Assembly (NCBI RefSeq): GCF_014196595.1
Contig: NZ_JACIEA010000001.1
Span: forward strand, 1,110,546-1,174,545
DNA from: Sphingorhabdus rigui
GTDB taxonomy: Bacteria; Pseudomonadota; Alphaproteobacteria; Sphingomonadales; Sphingomonadaceae
Direction: 5' to 3'
DNA: 64,000 bases
Part shown: positions 7,912 to 17,274 of the stretch, piece after piece
How the letters are laid out: each line of letters opens with the position of its first letter
Position numbering within the stretch: the stretch's first letter is position 1
Position numbers and translations under genes: made by a program
Notes under the pieces: model-generated
Database searches by the model: none
Told to the model about the DNA's origin: nothing
The model's input: only the letters and a program-made list of their open reading frames with translations

Positions 7912-9162
7912 ATGATATTGTCGCGATATGAACGCATGGTGGCGCGCCGGTATCTGCTGCCGGGCAAGGGCGAGGGTTTTATCTTCCTCGTCGCGAGTAT
8001 CAGCTTAGTCGCGGTTGCGCTTGGCGTAGCTGCGCTGATCATCGTCATGAGTGTCATGAACGGCTTTCGCGCTGAATTGTTCGACAAGATTGTTGGCCTG
8101 AACGGCCATGCTGTTGTTCAGGGCTATGGCGGGCGGCTTCAGGACTGGCGTCAGATCTTGAATGATGTTGAAAAGACGCCTGGCGTAACCGATGCCACTG
8201 CGTTGATTGAACAGCCACTGCTCACCACCTTCGATGGCAGGGTCGAAGCGATTCTGGCGCGTGGAATGTCGGTGAATGACATCCTGAAGAATGAAACGCT
8301 AAAAGGGAAAACTGTCGCTGGAAGCTTGAGAGCGTTGCGCCCGAATGAGGATAAGGTCGCTATCGGTTCGAGACTGGCCCAAAATTTGGGGGTTCAGGTC
8401 GGACAAAGCATTACGATCATCAACCCTGCTGGACGGACAACGCCTTTCGGAACGGTGCCGCGCGAAATTTCTTACGAAGTGGCCGCGATCTTTGAAGTTG
8501 GCGTTTATGATTATGACAAGGCGTTCGTCATCATGCCCATCGAACGGGCACAGGTGCTTATGTTGTTGGGTGACGAAATCGGGATGATCGAGATTAAGAC
8601 CGAAAATCCCGACAAGGTGAACGAGATTCTCGCGCCGCTTTTGCCCAAACTCGAAAACAAAGGCCTAATCGTGGACTGGAAAAGCATGAACGCATCGTTG
8701 TTTGAGGCGTTGGCGGTTGAGCGCGTCGCCATGTTTGTTGTGCTTTCGATCATCGTGCTCGTTGCCGTGTTCAACATCCTGTCATCGCTCATCATGCTGG
8801 TGCGGGCCAAAACGCGGGATATTGCGATATTGCGGACCATCGGGGCGTCACGAAAATCACTGTTGCGGATATTTATGACCGTGGGATTGTTGATCGGGTC
8901 GTCTGGCATTGTGCTTGGCCTGATATTGGGCGCTATCTTCCTGTATTTCCGGCAGTCGGTGGTCAATTTCATTCAACTTCTCACAGGCCAGAATTTGTGG
9001 GACCCATCGATCAGGTTTCTCACCGAGCTGCCATCGCGAACAGACCCAGTCGAAGTATTGGCGATTTGTGGGCTGGCGCTGCTGTTTAGCTTCCTTGCCA
9101 CCTTGTACCCCGCGCTGAAGGCGGCAAGTACTGATCCAGTTCAGGTGTTGCGTTATGAATAA
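7912..9162 (+). CDS. lolC: Lipoprotein-releasing ABC transporter permease (LolC/LolE family)
   Basis: An inner-membrane permease of the Lol system, which extracts mature lipoproteins from the inner membrane and hands them to LolA. The 416-residue protein has the family layout: one N-terminal helix (about residues 25-47), a large periplasmic MacB-type domain, then three C-terminal helices (about 270-295, 315-340 and 375-400) in an FtsX-type domain. Alphaproteobacteria usually carry one LolC/E-type permease that acts as a homodimer (LolF-like), and none other is seen here. The 8-nt overlap with lolD strongly supports one transporter operon. Confidence 0.94.
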   Translation: MILSRYERMVARRYLLPGKGEGFIFLVASISLVAVALGVAALIIVMSVMNGFRAELFDKIVGLNGHAVVQGYGGRLQDWRQILNDVEKTPGVTDATALIEQPLLTTFDGRVEAILARGMSVNDILKNETLKGKTVAGSLRALRPNEDKVAIGSRLAQNLGVQVGQSITIINPAGRTTPFGTVPREISYEVAAIFEVGVYDYDKAFVIMPIERAQVLMLLGDEIGMIEIKTENPDKVNEILAPLLPKLENKGLIVDWKSMNASLFEALAVERVAMFVVLSIIVLVAVFNILSSLIMLVRAKTRDIAILRTIGASRKSLLRIFMTVGLLIGSSGIVLGLILGAIFLYFRQSVVNFIQLLTGQNLWDPSIRFLTELPSRTDPVEVLAICGLALLFSFLATLYPALKAASTDPVQVLRYE

Positions 9163-9826
9163 TGTCGTTGAACTCATCGATGTGCGCCGCAAATTTGTGC
9201 AGGGCGATGTCACCATACAAGTGCTGCGCGGTGTCGACCTTGTGGTTGGCAAGGGCGAACTTGTGGCATTGCTCGGTCCGTCGGGTTCTGGGAAATCAAC
9301 GATGCTACAGGCGATCGGTCTGCTTGAGGGCGGCTTTTCGGGTTCCATCAAATTGGATGGAGAAGAAGTCAGTTCGGCAGGCGTTGATCGTCAAACCGAG
9401 ATACGCCGGCAGAAACTCGGCTTCGTGTATCAATTTCATCACTTGCTGCCCGATTTCGATGCGCTTGAGAATGTCGTCCTTCCCCAATTGATTGCCGATG
9501 CAACGCCAGAGGATGCGGTCGAACGCGCGACCCATTTGCTCACGCAGCTTGGGCTTTCTGAGCGGCTCCACCACCGGCCGTCCAAACTCTCCGGCGGCGA
9601 ACAGCAACGGGTTGCCGTCGCGCGGGCGCTTGCGAACCGGCCAAAACTGGTACTGGCGGACGAACCAACGGGTAATCTGGATGAACACACCGCCGACATT
9701 GTGCTGGGTGAGTTCATGGCATTGGTGCGTGAGCAAGGCTCATCGGCCATTGTTGCGACGCATAATGAGCGCCTTGCGGCCAAAATGGACCGCGTCGTGC
9801 GTCTAAAAGATGGAAGATTAGCCTAA
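9155..9826 (+). CDS. lolD: Lipoprotein-releasing ABC transporter ATPase LolD
   Basis: The ATPase that powers the Lol permease. It has 223 residues and every ABC motif: Walker [10 protein letters not shown] (residues 41-49), a Q-loop around VYQFHHLL, the signature [15 protein letters not shown], Walker B with [11 protein letters not shown], and the H-loop in VATHNE. Its ATG lies inside the last codons of lolC (8-nt overlap), indicating translational coupling and matched subunit synthesis. The soluble protein is expected on the cytoplasmic face of the inner membrane. Confidence 0.96.
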   Translation: MNNVVELIDVRRKFVQGDVTIQVLRGVDLVVGKGELVALLGPSGSGKSTMLQAIGLLEGGFSGSIKLDGEEVSSAGVDRQTEIRRQKLGFVYQFHHLLPDFDALENVVLPQLIADATPEDAVERATHLLTQLGLSERLHHRPSKLSGGEQQRVAVARALANRPKLVLADEPTGNLDEHTADIVLGEFMALVREQGSSAIVATHNERLAAKMDRVVRLKDGRLA

Positions 9827-9842
9827 GCTAAGGGGATAGATG

Positions 9843-10331
9843 ATGTCAGTTTACGATTTTTCGGTCAAAATGCCCGGTGGCGCAAGCGAAGCCATGGCGG
9901 CGCATGCGGGCAAGGTCTTGCTGGTGGTAAACACCGCCTCGAAATGTGGCTTTACGCCGCAATATAAGGGCCTTGAGGCGCTGTATCGGCAATATAAGGA
10001 TCAGGGGCTGGAGATATTGGCGTTCCCGTGCAATCAGTTTGGCGCGCAGGAGCCGGGCGACGAGGAAGAGATCAAAAATTTCTGTTCACTGACCTATGAT
10101 GTGTCATTCCCCTTAGCGTCAAAAATTGACGTCAATGGCGACAATGAAGACCCGCTTTGGCATTATCTCAAACAACAGCAAGCTGGCCTGCTGGGATCGC
10201 GCGGTATCAAATGGAACTTCACCAAATTTCTGGTGGACCGAAAGGGCAATGTGGTTGCCCGCCATGGCCCGCAAGTCAAACCCGAAGCGCTTGCCAAGGA
10301 CATTGAAAAGCTTCTTGCGCAGCCTGCCTGA
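9843..10331 (+). CDS. Glutathione peroxidase family protein
   Basis: A thiol peroxidase that reduces hydroperoxides; bacterial members often use thioredoxin rather than glutathione. The 162-residue protein has the peroxidatic cysteine in NTASKCGFTPQY (Cys35, cysteine rather than selenocysteine), the Gln of FPCNQFGAQEPG and the Trp/Asn of WNFTKFLV that complete the catalytic tetrad. Of two adjacent ATGs (9840, 9843), the second has the better spacing (6 nt) from GGGGA. It lies 16 nt after lolD and 62 nt before dnaE. Cytosolic, since no signal peptide is seen. Confidence 0.93.
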   Translation: MSVYDFSVKMPGGASEAMAAHAGKVLLVVNTASKCGFTPQYKGLEALYRQYKDQGLEILAFPCNQFGAQEPGDEEEIKNFCSLTYDVSFPLASKIDVNGDNEDPLWHYLKQQQAGLLGSRGIKWNFTKFLVDRKGNVVARHGPQVKPEALAKDIEKLLAQPA

Positions 10332-10393
10332 TTGTCCACAGATTAGCCGAAAAGTTGGATTGTCGAATCTAGCGGGTCATCTAACATAGCTTT

Positions 10394-13300
10394 ATGTCCT
10401 ATGTGCCTTTCGTCCCTTTGCGCGTATTTTCCGCTTACACCATGTTGGAAGGCGCAATCGAGCCCAAGGCGATTGGCGAAGCCGCAAAAAAGCTAGGGTT
10501 TCCGGCGATTGCGATTTGCGACCGCAATGGTCTCTATGGCGTTATGCCATTTCAGGATGGCGCAAAGTCAAAGGGCGTACAGCCGATCATTGGCGCGCTC
10601 CTTGGCGTCCGGCGGCCGACAAGCGATGGCAAGTTCATCCGCGACTGGTTGCCATTATTTGCGCAGGACGAAAGCGGGTATAATAATCTGTGCCGTCTGG
10701 TCTCCATGGCGCATCTTGACCGTCCCGAAGATTTGGACGCGCATGTTACGCTGGAACAGCTTGCCCAGTTTTCCGATGGCCTGATTGCGCTGACCGGCGG
10801 CGCTGAAGGGGCTGTCACGCAGCTGCTGAGCGACGGCCAACACAATGCCGCGGGGGAATATCTATCACGCTTGCAAGCCTTGTTTCCGGACCGGCTATAT
10901 ATTGAGCTCAGCCGGCGCAACGATAGCCGCGAAGAAGCTGCGGAAGAGGCGCTGATCGATCTCGCTTATGCCCGCGACATTCCAATGGTTGCGACAAACC
11001 CGGCATTTTTTGCCGAACCGGATTTCTTCGATGCGCATGACGCAATGCTGTGCATTTCCGATGGCGAATATGTCGAAAGCCAAGACCGCCGGCGGAGCAG
11101 CCGTGACACTTGGATCAAGACCGGCAAGCAAATGGGCGCTTTGTTTGCCGATGTGCCTGAGGCTCTGGCCAACACGCTTGTTATTGCCCAGCGCTGCGCT
11201 GCACTGGCGCCGTATCGAAACCCCATTCTGCCAAGCCTTGCAGGGGATCGCACGGCGGAAGATGCGCAGTTGCGTGAGGACGCCCGTTTGGGACTGTTGG
11301 CGCGTCTTGAGACCGCAGGCATTACCGATGAAGCAACACGTCAAGTGTATTTCGACCGGCTGACGTTTGAAGCGGACGTCATTTGCTCGATGGGCTTCTC
11401 CGGATATTTCTTGATCGTTGCGGACTTCATTAAGTGGGCAAAGGAGCAAGACATTGCGGTGGGCCCCGGCCGTGGGTCCGGCGCGGGTTCGCTCGTCGCG
11501 TGGGTGCTAACCATTACGGACCTTGACCCCATCAAGCTTGGGTTGCTGTTCGAACGCTTCTTGAACCCCGACCGCGTTTCCATGCCGGATTTCGACATCG
11601 ACTTCTGCGAAACGCGGCGCGGAGAGGTGATCCGTTATGTGCAGAAAAAATATGGCACACGGCAAGTCGCGCAGATTATCACCTTTGGTAAGCTGAAAGC
11701 CCGCGCGGTTCTGCGCGATACCGGGCGCGTTCTGCAAATGAGTTACGGCCAAGTGGATCGGCTGTGTAAGCAGGTGCCAAATCTTCCCGCTGATCCGTGG
11801 GATTTGAAGCGCGCATTGGCGGGGGTCGCCGAATTGCGTGAGGAATATCGTCGCGACGCGCAAGTGAAGCGCTTGTTCGATCTTGCTATGAAGCTTGAGG
11901 GCTTGCCACGCCACAGTTCAACGCACGCCGCCGGTGTTGTTATCGGCGACCGTGAATTGTCCGAGCTTGCGCCTTTATATCGCGACCCGCGTTCGGACAT
12001 GCCCGTTACGCAATTCGACATGAAATATGTCGAAAGTGCGGGCCTTGTGAAGTTCGACTTTCTTGGGCTGAAGACACTGTCCGTTCTGCAAAAAGCCACA
12101 CAGATGCTGGCGAAGCGCGGGGTAGACATTGACCTTGGGCTTTTGCCGCATGATGACCCGGCGGTGTATGAATTGCTGCAGCGCGGCGACACTGTCGGTG
12201 TGTTCCAGCTAGAATCCGAAGGGATGCGGCGGACGCTTGCTGCGGTTAAACCAACCAATTTCGGCGATATTATTGCGCTCGTATCGCTCTACCGCCCGGG
12301 CCCAATGGACAACATCCCGATGTTCGGTCGACGCAAGAATGGCGAGGAGAGCATCGAATATCCGCACGCGCTTCTTGAGCCCGTATTGAACGAAACATAC
12401 GGCATCTTCGTCTATCAGGAACAGGTTATGCAGGCCGCCCAGATATTGGCGGGATACAGCCTTGGCGAAGCAGATTTGCTCCGCCGTGCGATGGGTAAGA
12501 AGATACAGGCCGAAATGGACGCGCAGCGCGAACGTTTTGTCACCGGCTGCGCCACCCATGCCATTCCGCCCAACCGGGCAAATGAGCTGTTCGATTTGAT
12601 CGACAAATTTGCGGGATATGGTTTCAACAAAAGCCACGCCGCGGCCTACGCCGTGCTGGCATATCAAACAGCATGGATGAAAACCCATCATCCTGAAGAG
12701 TTCTTCGCGGCATCCATGTGCTTCGACATGCATCAGACCGACAAGCTTGCGATATTCATGGATGATATGCGCCGCTTAGAGGTCGTGTGCTATCCGCCCG
12801 ACATTAACCAAAGCGAAGCCGAATTTACCGTTGAGACAAACGCCCATGGCGAACATGCGGTCAGATATGCGTTGGGTGGTATTAAGAATGTCGGCGAACG
12901 CGCCATGGAAGTTCTTGTGGCCGAGCGAACTGCGGCAGGGCTTTTCAAAAGCCTCGATGATTTCGCCAATCGTGTTGACCCCAGTCAGATAAACCGACGC
13001 AGCCTTGAAAATCTCGCTGCTGCAGGCGCATTCGATGCGCTGGAGCCAAATCGCGCCGCCGTGCATGGCGCTGCAGAAACGCTTTTGGCTGCGGCACAGT
13101 CTGCGCGCGATTCTCGTGAAAGCGGGCAGGGCGGGCTGTTCGGTGAGGGCGGCTCCGACATGGCAGCCTTACGGATTGATGGGCGGCTATCATGGGCTCC
13201 GGGCGAGCAGATGAACCAAGAGAAAGACGCCTTTGGCTTTTATTTCTCTGCCCACCCATGTTCGCAATATGATGCGCTGGCCGCGAGCCATGGCGCAAAA

Positions 13301-13870
13301 CCTTATGCGGTTTGGCTGGAGAGTGGCCCCATCCCAGAGGGCGTTCGTCGCGCCGCCACGATGTCTGCGCTCATTGAAGGCGTTCGCTGGCGTGAATCCC
13401 GCAAGGGCAAGCGGTTCATGATTGCCGATTTTTCGGACATGAGCGGACAGTTTTCGGTGCGGTGCTTCGATGAGGCGGTGGGCAGTCAACTGGCGGAATG
13501 GGCGAAGGATGCCGAATGTCTTTTGCTGCATTGTGAAATGGATATGCGGGCAGGGGACGAAGTGCCCAGCTTCACCGTCAAAAGCGCAAAGGCGCTGAGC
13601 GGGCTGACAAGCGTATCGCGGTTAAAAATGCAGCTGGATGTGTCGCAAGAAACCGCCATCGCACGTTTGGCCGAGATGGTTGAACCGCTGCAAGGCGGGC
13701 GGAGCGAACTCATCATCAAAACGCGGTCTTCCGAAGGCCAATGGGTGCAGATCGTACTGGGCCGCAAATACCGTATAGACGCGTCTTTGCTGGACCAAGT
13801 AAAGGGCATTGAAGGCGTAGATAATGTTGAACTTTCACCGATTGGGCCGAGCCTAGCATTGGTGCATTGA
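10394..13870 (+). CDS. dnaE: DNA polymerase III alpha subunit
   Basis: The replicative polymerase catalytic subunit, 1158 residues. Domains in order: an N-terminal PHP domain, the polymerase core with catalytic aspartates Asp399, Asp401 and Asp403 in PDFDIDFCETRRGE, the fingers and tandem helix-hairpin-helix region (GYGFNKSHAAAYA onwards), and a C-terminal OB-fold (around GVRWRESRKGKRFMIADF). The PHP entry motif reads RVFSAYTMLEG where metal-binding PHP domains have histidines, so this domain is probably structural and proofreading is left to a DnaQ-type exonuclease. It follows lolC-lolD-gpx on the same strand. Confidence 0.97.
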   Translation: MSYVPFVPLRVFSAYTMLEGAIEPKAIGEAAKKLGFPAIAICDRNGLYGVMPFQDGAKSKGVQPIIGALLGVRRPTSDGKFIRDWLPLFAQDESGYNNLCRLVSMAHLDRPEDLDAHVTLEQLAQFSDGLIALTGGAEGAVTQLLSDGQHNAAGEYLSRLQALFPDRLYIELSRRNDSREEAAEEALIDLAYARDIPMVATNPAFFAEPDFFDAHDAMLCISDGEYVESQDRRRSSRDTWIKTGKQMGALFADVPEALANTLVIAQRCAALAPYRNPILPSLAGDRTAEDAQLREDARLGLLARLETAGITDEATRQVYFDRLTFEADVICSMGFSGYFLIVADFIKWAKEQDIAVGPGRGSGAGSLVAWVLTITDLDPIKLGLLFERFLNPDRVSMPDFDIDFCETRRGEVIRYVQKKYGTRQVAQIITFGKLKARAVLRDTGRVLQMSYGQVDRLCKQVPNLPADPWDLKRALAGVAELREEYRRDAQVKRLFDLAMKLEGLPRHSSTHAAGVVIGDRELSELAPLYRDPRSDMPVTQFDMKYVESAGLVKFDFLGLKTLSVLQKATQMLAKRGVDIDLGLLPHDDPAVYELLQRGDTVGVFQLESEGMRRTLAAVKPTNFGDIIALVSLYRPGPMDNIPMFGRRKNGEESIEYPHALLEPVLNETYGIFVYQEQVMQAAQILAGYSLGEADLLRRAMGKKIQAEMDAQRERFVTGCATHAIPPNRANELFDLIDKFAGYGFNKSHAAAYAVLAYQTAWMKTHHPEEFFAASMCFDMHQTDKLAIFMDDMRRLEVVCYPPDINQSEAEFTVETNAHGEHAVRYALGGIKNVGERAMEVLVAERTAAGLFKSLDDFANRVDPSQINRRSLENLAAAGAFDALEPNRAAVHGAAETLLAAAQSARDSRESGQGGLFGEGGSDMAALRIDGRLSWAPGEQMNQEKDAFGFYFSAHPCSQYDALAASHGAKPYAVWLESGPIPEGVRRAATMSALIEGVRWRESRKGKRFMIADFSDMSGQFSVRCFDEAVGSQLAEWAKDAECLLLHCEMDMRAGDEVPSFTVKSAKALSGLTSVSRLKMQLDVSQETAIARLAEMVEPLQGGRSELIIKTRSSEGQWVQIVLGRKYRIDASLLDQVKGIEGVDNVELSPIGPSLALVH

Positions 13871-13935
13871 TCGGGAATATACACGGCAATATACGCCAAG
13901 AATATTGGCGACGTCAGATGAGGGAGAGAGCTTGG

Positions 13936-15534
13936 ATGTACGGTACGATGCAGGATTGGGATCTTCGGGTAACCCATTTAATTGATTATGCAGCGCGCGA
14001 GCATGGCACGCGCGAAATCGTAACGCGTTGGGCTGACGGTACTTTTGAACGGACAAATTGGGCGGGTGTCGCGGCCGAAGCCCGCAAGCTGTCGCAAGCC
14101 TTTGCTGGCTTTGGCCTGCAAAAAGGCGACCGGATCGCAACCTTTGCGATGAACCACCATCGGCACCTTGCCACTTGGTACGGGGCCATTGGTTTTGGCG
14201 GCGTTATTCATACCGTCAACGTCCGGTTGTTCGACGAAGACTTGATCTACATCATGAACCACGCCGAAGATAAGGTGTTGATGTATGATGCTATGTTCCA
14301 GCCAATTATCGACCGAATAAAGCCGCATCTGAAGACTGTTGAACATTATATCGTGTTTGACCGCGACGATAGCTACGGCGCGTTGATCAATAGCCAAGAC
14401 GGCAATTATGAATGGGCGACCGGTGACGAGCGTGACCCATGCATGCTCTGTTATACCAGCGGTACGACGGGTAATCCCAAAGGCGTTTTGTATCAGCACC
14501 GTTCAACGATGTTGCACGCGATGGCCGAAATCGCGCCGAGTATATTCGATCTCAGCCCACAGGCAGCATTGTTGCCCATCGTCCCGATGTTCCATGCGGC
14601 AAGCTGGGGTTTGCCATTTGCGGGGGCTGCGGCAGGCGTTAAATTCGTCTTTTCCACCACCAATGATGCGGCGACGTTGCACGGGCTGATGCTTCAGGAA
14701 GGTGTCACGCATAGCGCGGGTGTTCCTACCGTTTGGCTCGCCATGTTCGCGCATCTGGATGCGGAGGCTGCTGCTGGACGCGATGCGTCGCTCGGCAAAT
14801 TGCGTCTTGTCACCATCGGCGGTTCTGCTGCACCGCGCGCGATGATCGAACGCCTCATGAAGGCGGGTGTCCGCGTATCGCACGCATGGGGCATGACCGA
14901 AACGTCACCTATTGGCACAATGGGCGCGCCCACGCCCAATTGGGACGAATTGACGCTTGATGAGCAAATAGACGTTGTGTGTAAGCAGGGCAGAACGCCA
15001 TTTGGCGTCGAACTGCGTGTCATTGACAAGGACGGCAATGTCGCCCCGCGCGACGGCGTGACATCGGGCGCGCTTCAGATACGCGGACCTTGGGTCATCA
15101 AACGTTATTTCAAGGCTGACGCTGACACGGTCGATGCCGACCAGTGGTTTGACACCGGCGACGTTTCCGTTTTGCATCCCGATGGTACGATGCAGATCAC
15201 TGACCGCGTAAAGGACGTTATCAAATCGGGCGGCGAGTGGATTAGCTCGGTTGAGCTTGAAAATATCGCCGTTGGTTGTCCCGGAATTGCGGAGGCCGGC
15301 GCGATTGGCATTCCGCATCCCAAATGGGATGAACGCCCCGTGCTGATTGCCGTAAAGAAACCCGGCGCTGAGGTCGATGAAGCCATGGTGAAAGCATATC
15401 TCGCCGAACGGATCGTAAAATGGTGGATGCCAGACCGGGTGCTGTTCGTTGACGAGCTTCCACACACCGGCACCGGCAAGATCCAAAAGGTTGCGCTGCG
15501 CCAGCAGTTCAAGGATTTCGTTCTAGAGGATTGA
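13936..15534 (+). CDS. Fatty acyl-CoA ligase (AMP-forming)
   Basis: This enzyme activates a medium- or long-chain carboxylic acid to its CoA thioester with ATP. It has 532 residues, the AMP-binding motif YTSGTTGNPKG (173-183), a SHAWGMTE-type acyl-adenylate motif, WFDTGDV, DRVKDVIKSGGEW, and the C-terminal lysine motif TGTGKIQKV. The ATG at 13936 has GGGAGAG at 7-nt spacing; the open frame extends to 13867 but the added residues match nothing. The substrate cannot be read from sequence: the closest type is the FadD-like ligases of beta-oxidation. It is the last gene of the lolC-to-dnaE run. Confidence 0.93.
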   Translation: MYGTMQDWDLRVTHLIDYAAREHGTREIVTRWADGTFERTNWAGVAAEARKLSQAFAGFGLQKGDRIATFAMNHHRHLATWYGAIGFGGVIHTVNVRLFDEDLIYIMNHAEDKVLMYDAMFQPIIDRIKPHLKTVEHYIVFDRDDSYGALINSQDGNYEWATGDERDPCMLCYTSGTTGNPKGVLYQHRSTMLHAMAEIAPSIFDLSPQAALLPIVPMFHAASWGLPFAGAAAGVKFVFSTTNDAATLHGLMLQEGVTHSAGVPTVWLAMFAHLDAEAAAGRDASLGKLRLVTIGGSAAPRAMIERLMKAGVRVSHAWGMTETSPIGTMGAPTPNWDELTLDEQIDVVCKQGRTPFGVELRVIDKDGNVAPRDGVTSGALQIRGPWVIKRYFKADADTVDADQWFDTGDVSVLHPDGTMQITDRVKDVIKSGGEWISSVELENIAVGCPGIAEAGAIGIPHPKWDERPVLIAVKKPGAEVDEAMVKAYLAERIVKWWMPDRVLFVDELPHTGTGKIQKVALRQQFKDFVLED

Positions 15535-15556
15535 CCCCAAAATTCTGGGCAGCCGA

Positions 15557-15588
15557 GCAGCTGAGATTTTCAAAAGAGGCTCAGCTGC
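15557..15588. terminator. Hairpin at the convergent ends of the acyl-CoA ligase and radical SAM genes
   Basis: A perfect 9-bp stem (GCAGCTGAG at 15557-15565, CTCAGCTGC at 15580-15588) with a 14-nt loop lies about 20 nt after the ligase stop and overlaps the last codons of the opposite radical SAM gene (stop at 15570). It may serve as a shared terminator, though no clear U-run follows on either strand. Confidence 0.5.
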
Positions 15589-16658
15589 CCATTGATATTT
15601 GGCGGCACGAACAGGTCGGTTCTGACATTCCATTTGGAACCGTCCAAGCCATGTTTCTTTCGCGCGATTTGCATGCGGGTGCGTATCAAATCTGCCCAAG
15701 GACCATGGCCCTTCATCCTTGAGAAAAATTCGGCATCATTGTCTTTACCGCCGCGCATATCGCGAATGATATTCATGACCTTCGCCGCGCGGTCGGGGAA
15801 ATGAACATCAAGCCAATCGCGGAACAAAGGCGCGACTTCATGCGGAAGGCGGATGGGTATCGAACTGATGCTCGTTGCACCTTGTTCTGCTGCGGCGGCG
15901 GCGATTGCCTCAATCTCATGATCGGTTACCGCCGGAATAATCGGCGCAATATTCACATGCACATAGATGCCGGCGTCTGAAAGTTTGCGCACCGCCGCAA
16001 GCCGGGTCATCGGCGATGATGCCCTGGGTTCCAATGTCCGCGCAAGTTTCGCATCAAGCGAGGTTACCGATATCGCAACACCCGTCAGTTGCTTTGATGC
16101 CAGCTGGCTTAACAGGTCGATATCATCAACTACGCGCGCGGATTTTGTTGTGACCACAATCGGGTGTGACGTTTCCACCATCAGCGCCAAGATCGATCGC
16201 GTGATGCGATAGGTTCGCTCAATCGGTTGATACGGATCGGTATTGGTTCCGATCGCGATCGGCGCTGGGCGGTATCCCGGCTTGGCGATCGTTTTGCGCA
16301 AGATATCCGCGGCATTTGGCTTGGCGAAAAGACGGCTTTCGAAGTCCAGACCCGGCGACAGATCATGATAGGCGTGCGTTGGCCGTGCAAAACAATAGAC
16401 GCAGCCATGCTCGCACCCGCGATATGCGTTTACCGAACGGTCAAAAGGGACGTCAGGAGAATTGTTGAACGAGAGTATGGATTTGGCGAACTCTTCGGTC
16501 ACCGTCGTCTTAAGTGCCGGCTTTCCGCCATCTAACGCTTCGCGCGCGTCCAGCCAGTCTCCATCGGCAACACGGCTATTGAGGTTAAATCGCGTTGGCA
16601 CCGCGTTTGTGGGCGCCCCGCGTCCCTTTGTAACATCGCGTTCGACTGCATTCTCCAT
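15570..16658 (-). CDS. Radical SAM protein, PA0069 / SplB-like family
   Basis: A cytosolic radical SAM enzyme of 362 residues. The [4Fe-4S] ligands are Cys82, Cys86 and Cys89 in YRGCEHGCVYCFARPTHAY, the CX3CX2C pattern. Downstream TNTDPYQPIE and the conserved KSARVVDD region match the PA0069/Rv2578c group, distantly related to spore photoproduct lyase. The reaction of this group is not established, so I assign none. The ATG at 16658 fits homolog length; an upstream ATG at 16688 is possible and neither has a clear ribosome-binding site. It is the last gene of a minus-strand run after moaB. Confidence 0.88.
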   Translation of the reverse strand: MENAVERDVTKGRGAPTNAVPTRFNLNSRVADGDWLDAREALDGGKPALKTTVTEEFAKSILSFNNSPDVPFDRSVNAYRGCEHGCVYCFARPTHAYHDLSPGLDFESRLFAKPNAADILRKTIAKPGYRPAPIAIGTNTDPYQPIERTYRITRSILALMVETSHPIVVTTKSARVVDDIDLLSQLASKQLTGVAISVTSLDAKLARTLEPRASSPMTRLAAVRKLSDAGIYVHVNIAPIIPAVTDHEIEAIAAAAAEQGATSISSIPIRLPHEVAPLFRDWLDVHFPDRAAKVMNIIRDMRGGKDNDAEFFSRMKGHGPWADLIRTRMQIARKKHGLDGSKWNVRTDLFVPPNINGQLSLF

Positions 16659-16746
16659 AGGCAAATCATGCCATAAGAATGAGAACATATAAAGAACAAA
16701 TATGCGTTCAGCCCAATAGAATCGCGAACGGCCGTAATCCCCGCAT

Positions 16747-17274
16747 TTACCTTTCGGACAGGCGCGGCATCAGTTCGACGAAATTGCAGGGGCGGTGCCG
16801 GTTATCCAGCTGATGAACCAAAATCTGGTCCCATCCATCCTTCACCGCGCCGTTTGATCCGGGCAGGGCAAAGATATAGGTGCCGCGTGCCAACACCGCG
16901 CAGGCGCGTGACTGTATGGTCGATGTGCCAATGCTGGCGAAGCTCAGCCAACGAAATAACTCGCCAAACCCTGGAATATCCTTGGTCTTAACGCGATCCA
17001 GTGCCTCCGGCGTAACATCGCGCCCGGTGAGCCCCGTGCCACCCGTGGATATGACAACGTCGATATTTTCGTCATCGATCCAATTGTGCAGGCGTGCGGT
17101 AATCAACGCGGTATCGTCACGCAAAATTGCGCGTTCGATGATCTTATGCCCCGCCGCCCTGATGCGTTCAGCCAATAAATCGCCGCTGGTGTCCTCATCC
17201 GGTCCACGGGTGTCGGATACCGTCAGAAGCGCAATATTGACGGGTTTGAAAGCCATGTTGTTATCGAGCGGCAA
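16747..17274 (-). CDS. moaB: Molybdenum cofactor biosynthesis protein B
   Basis: MoaB/MogA-family proteins adenylylate molybdopterin or support that step. The 175-residue protein carries the family signatures LLTVSDTR, STGGTGLTGRDVTPEA and FALPGSNGAVKDGWD. I chose a TTG start at 17274 because a perfect AGGAGG lies 5 nt before it; the next in-frame ATG (17256) has no site at a workable distance. The TTG overlaps the end of slt by 14 nt. No other molybdenum-cofactor gene is in the window, so its partners are elsewhere. Confidence 0.92.
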   Translation of the reverse strand: MPLDNNMAFKPVNIALLTVSDTRGPDEDTSGDLLAERIRAAGHKIIERAILRDDTALITARLHNWIDDENIDVVISTGGTGLTGRDVTPEALDRVKTKDIPGFGELFRWLSFASIGTSTIQSRACAVLARGTYIFALPGSNGAVKDGWDQILVHQLDNRHRPCNFVELMPRLSER

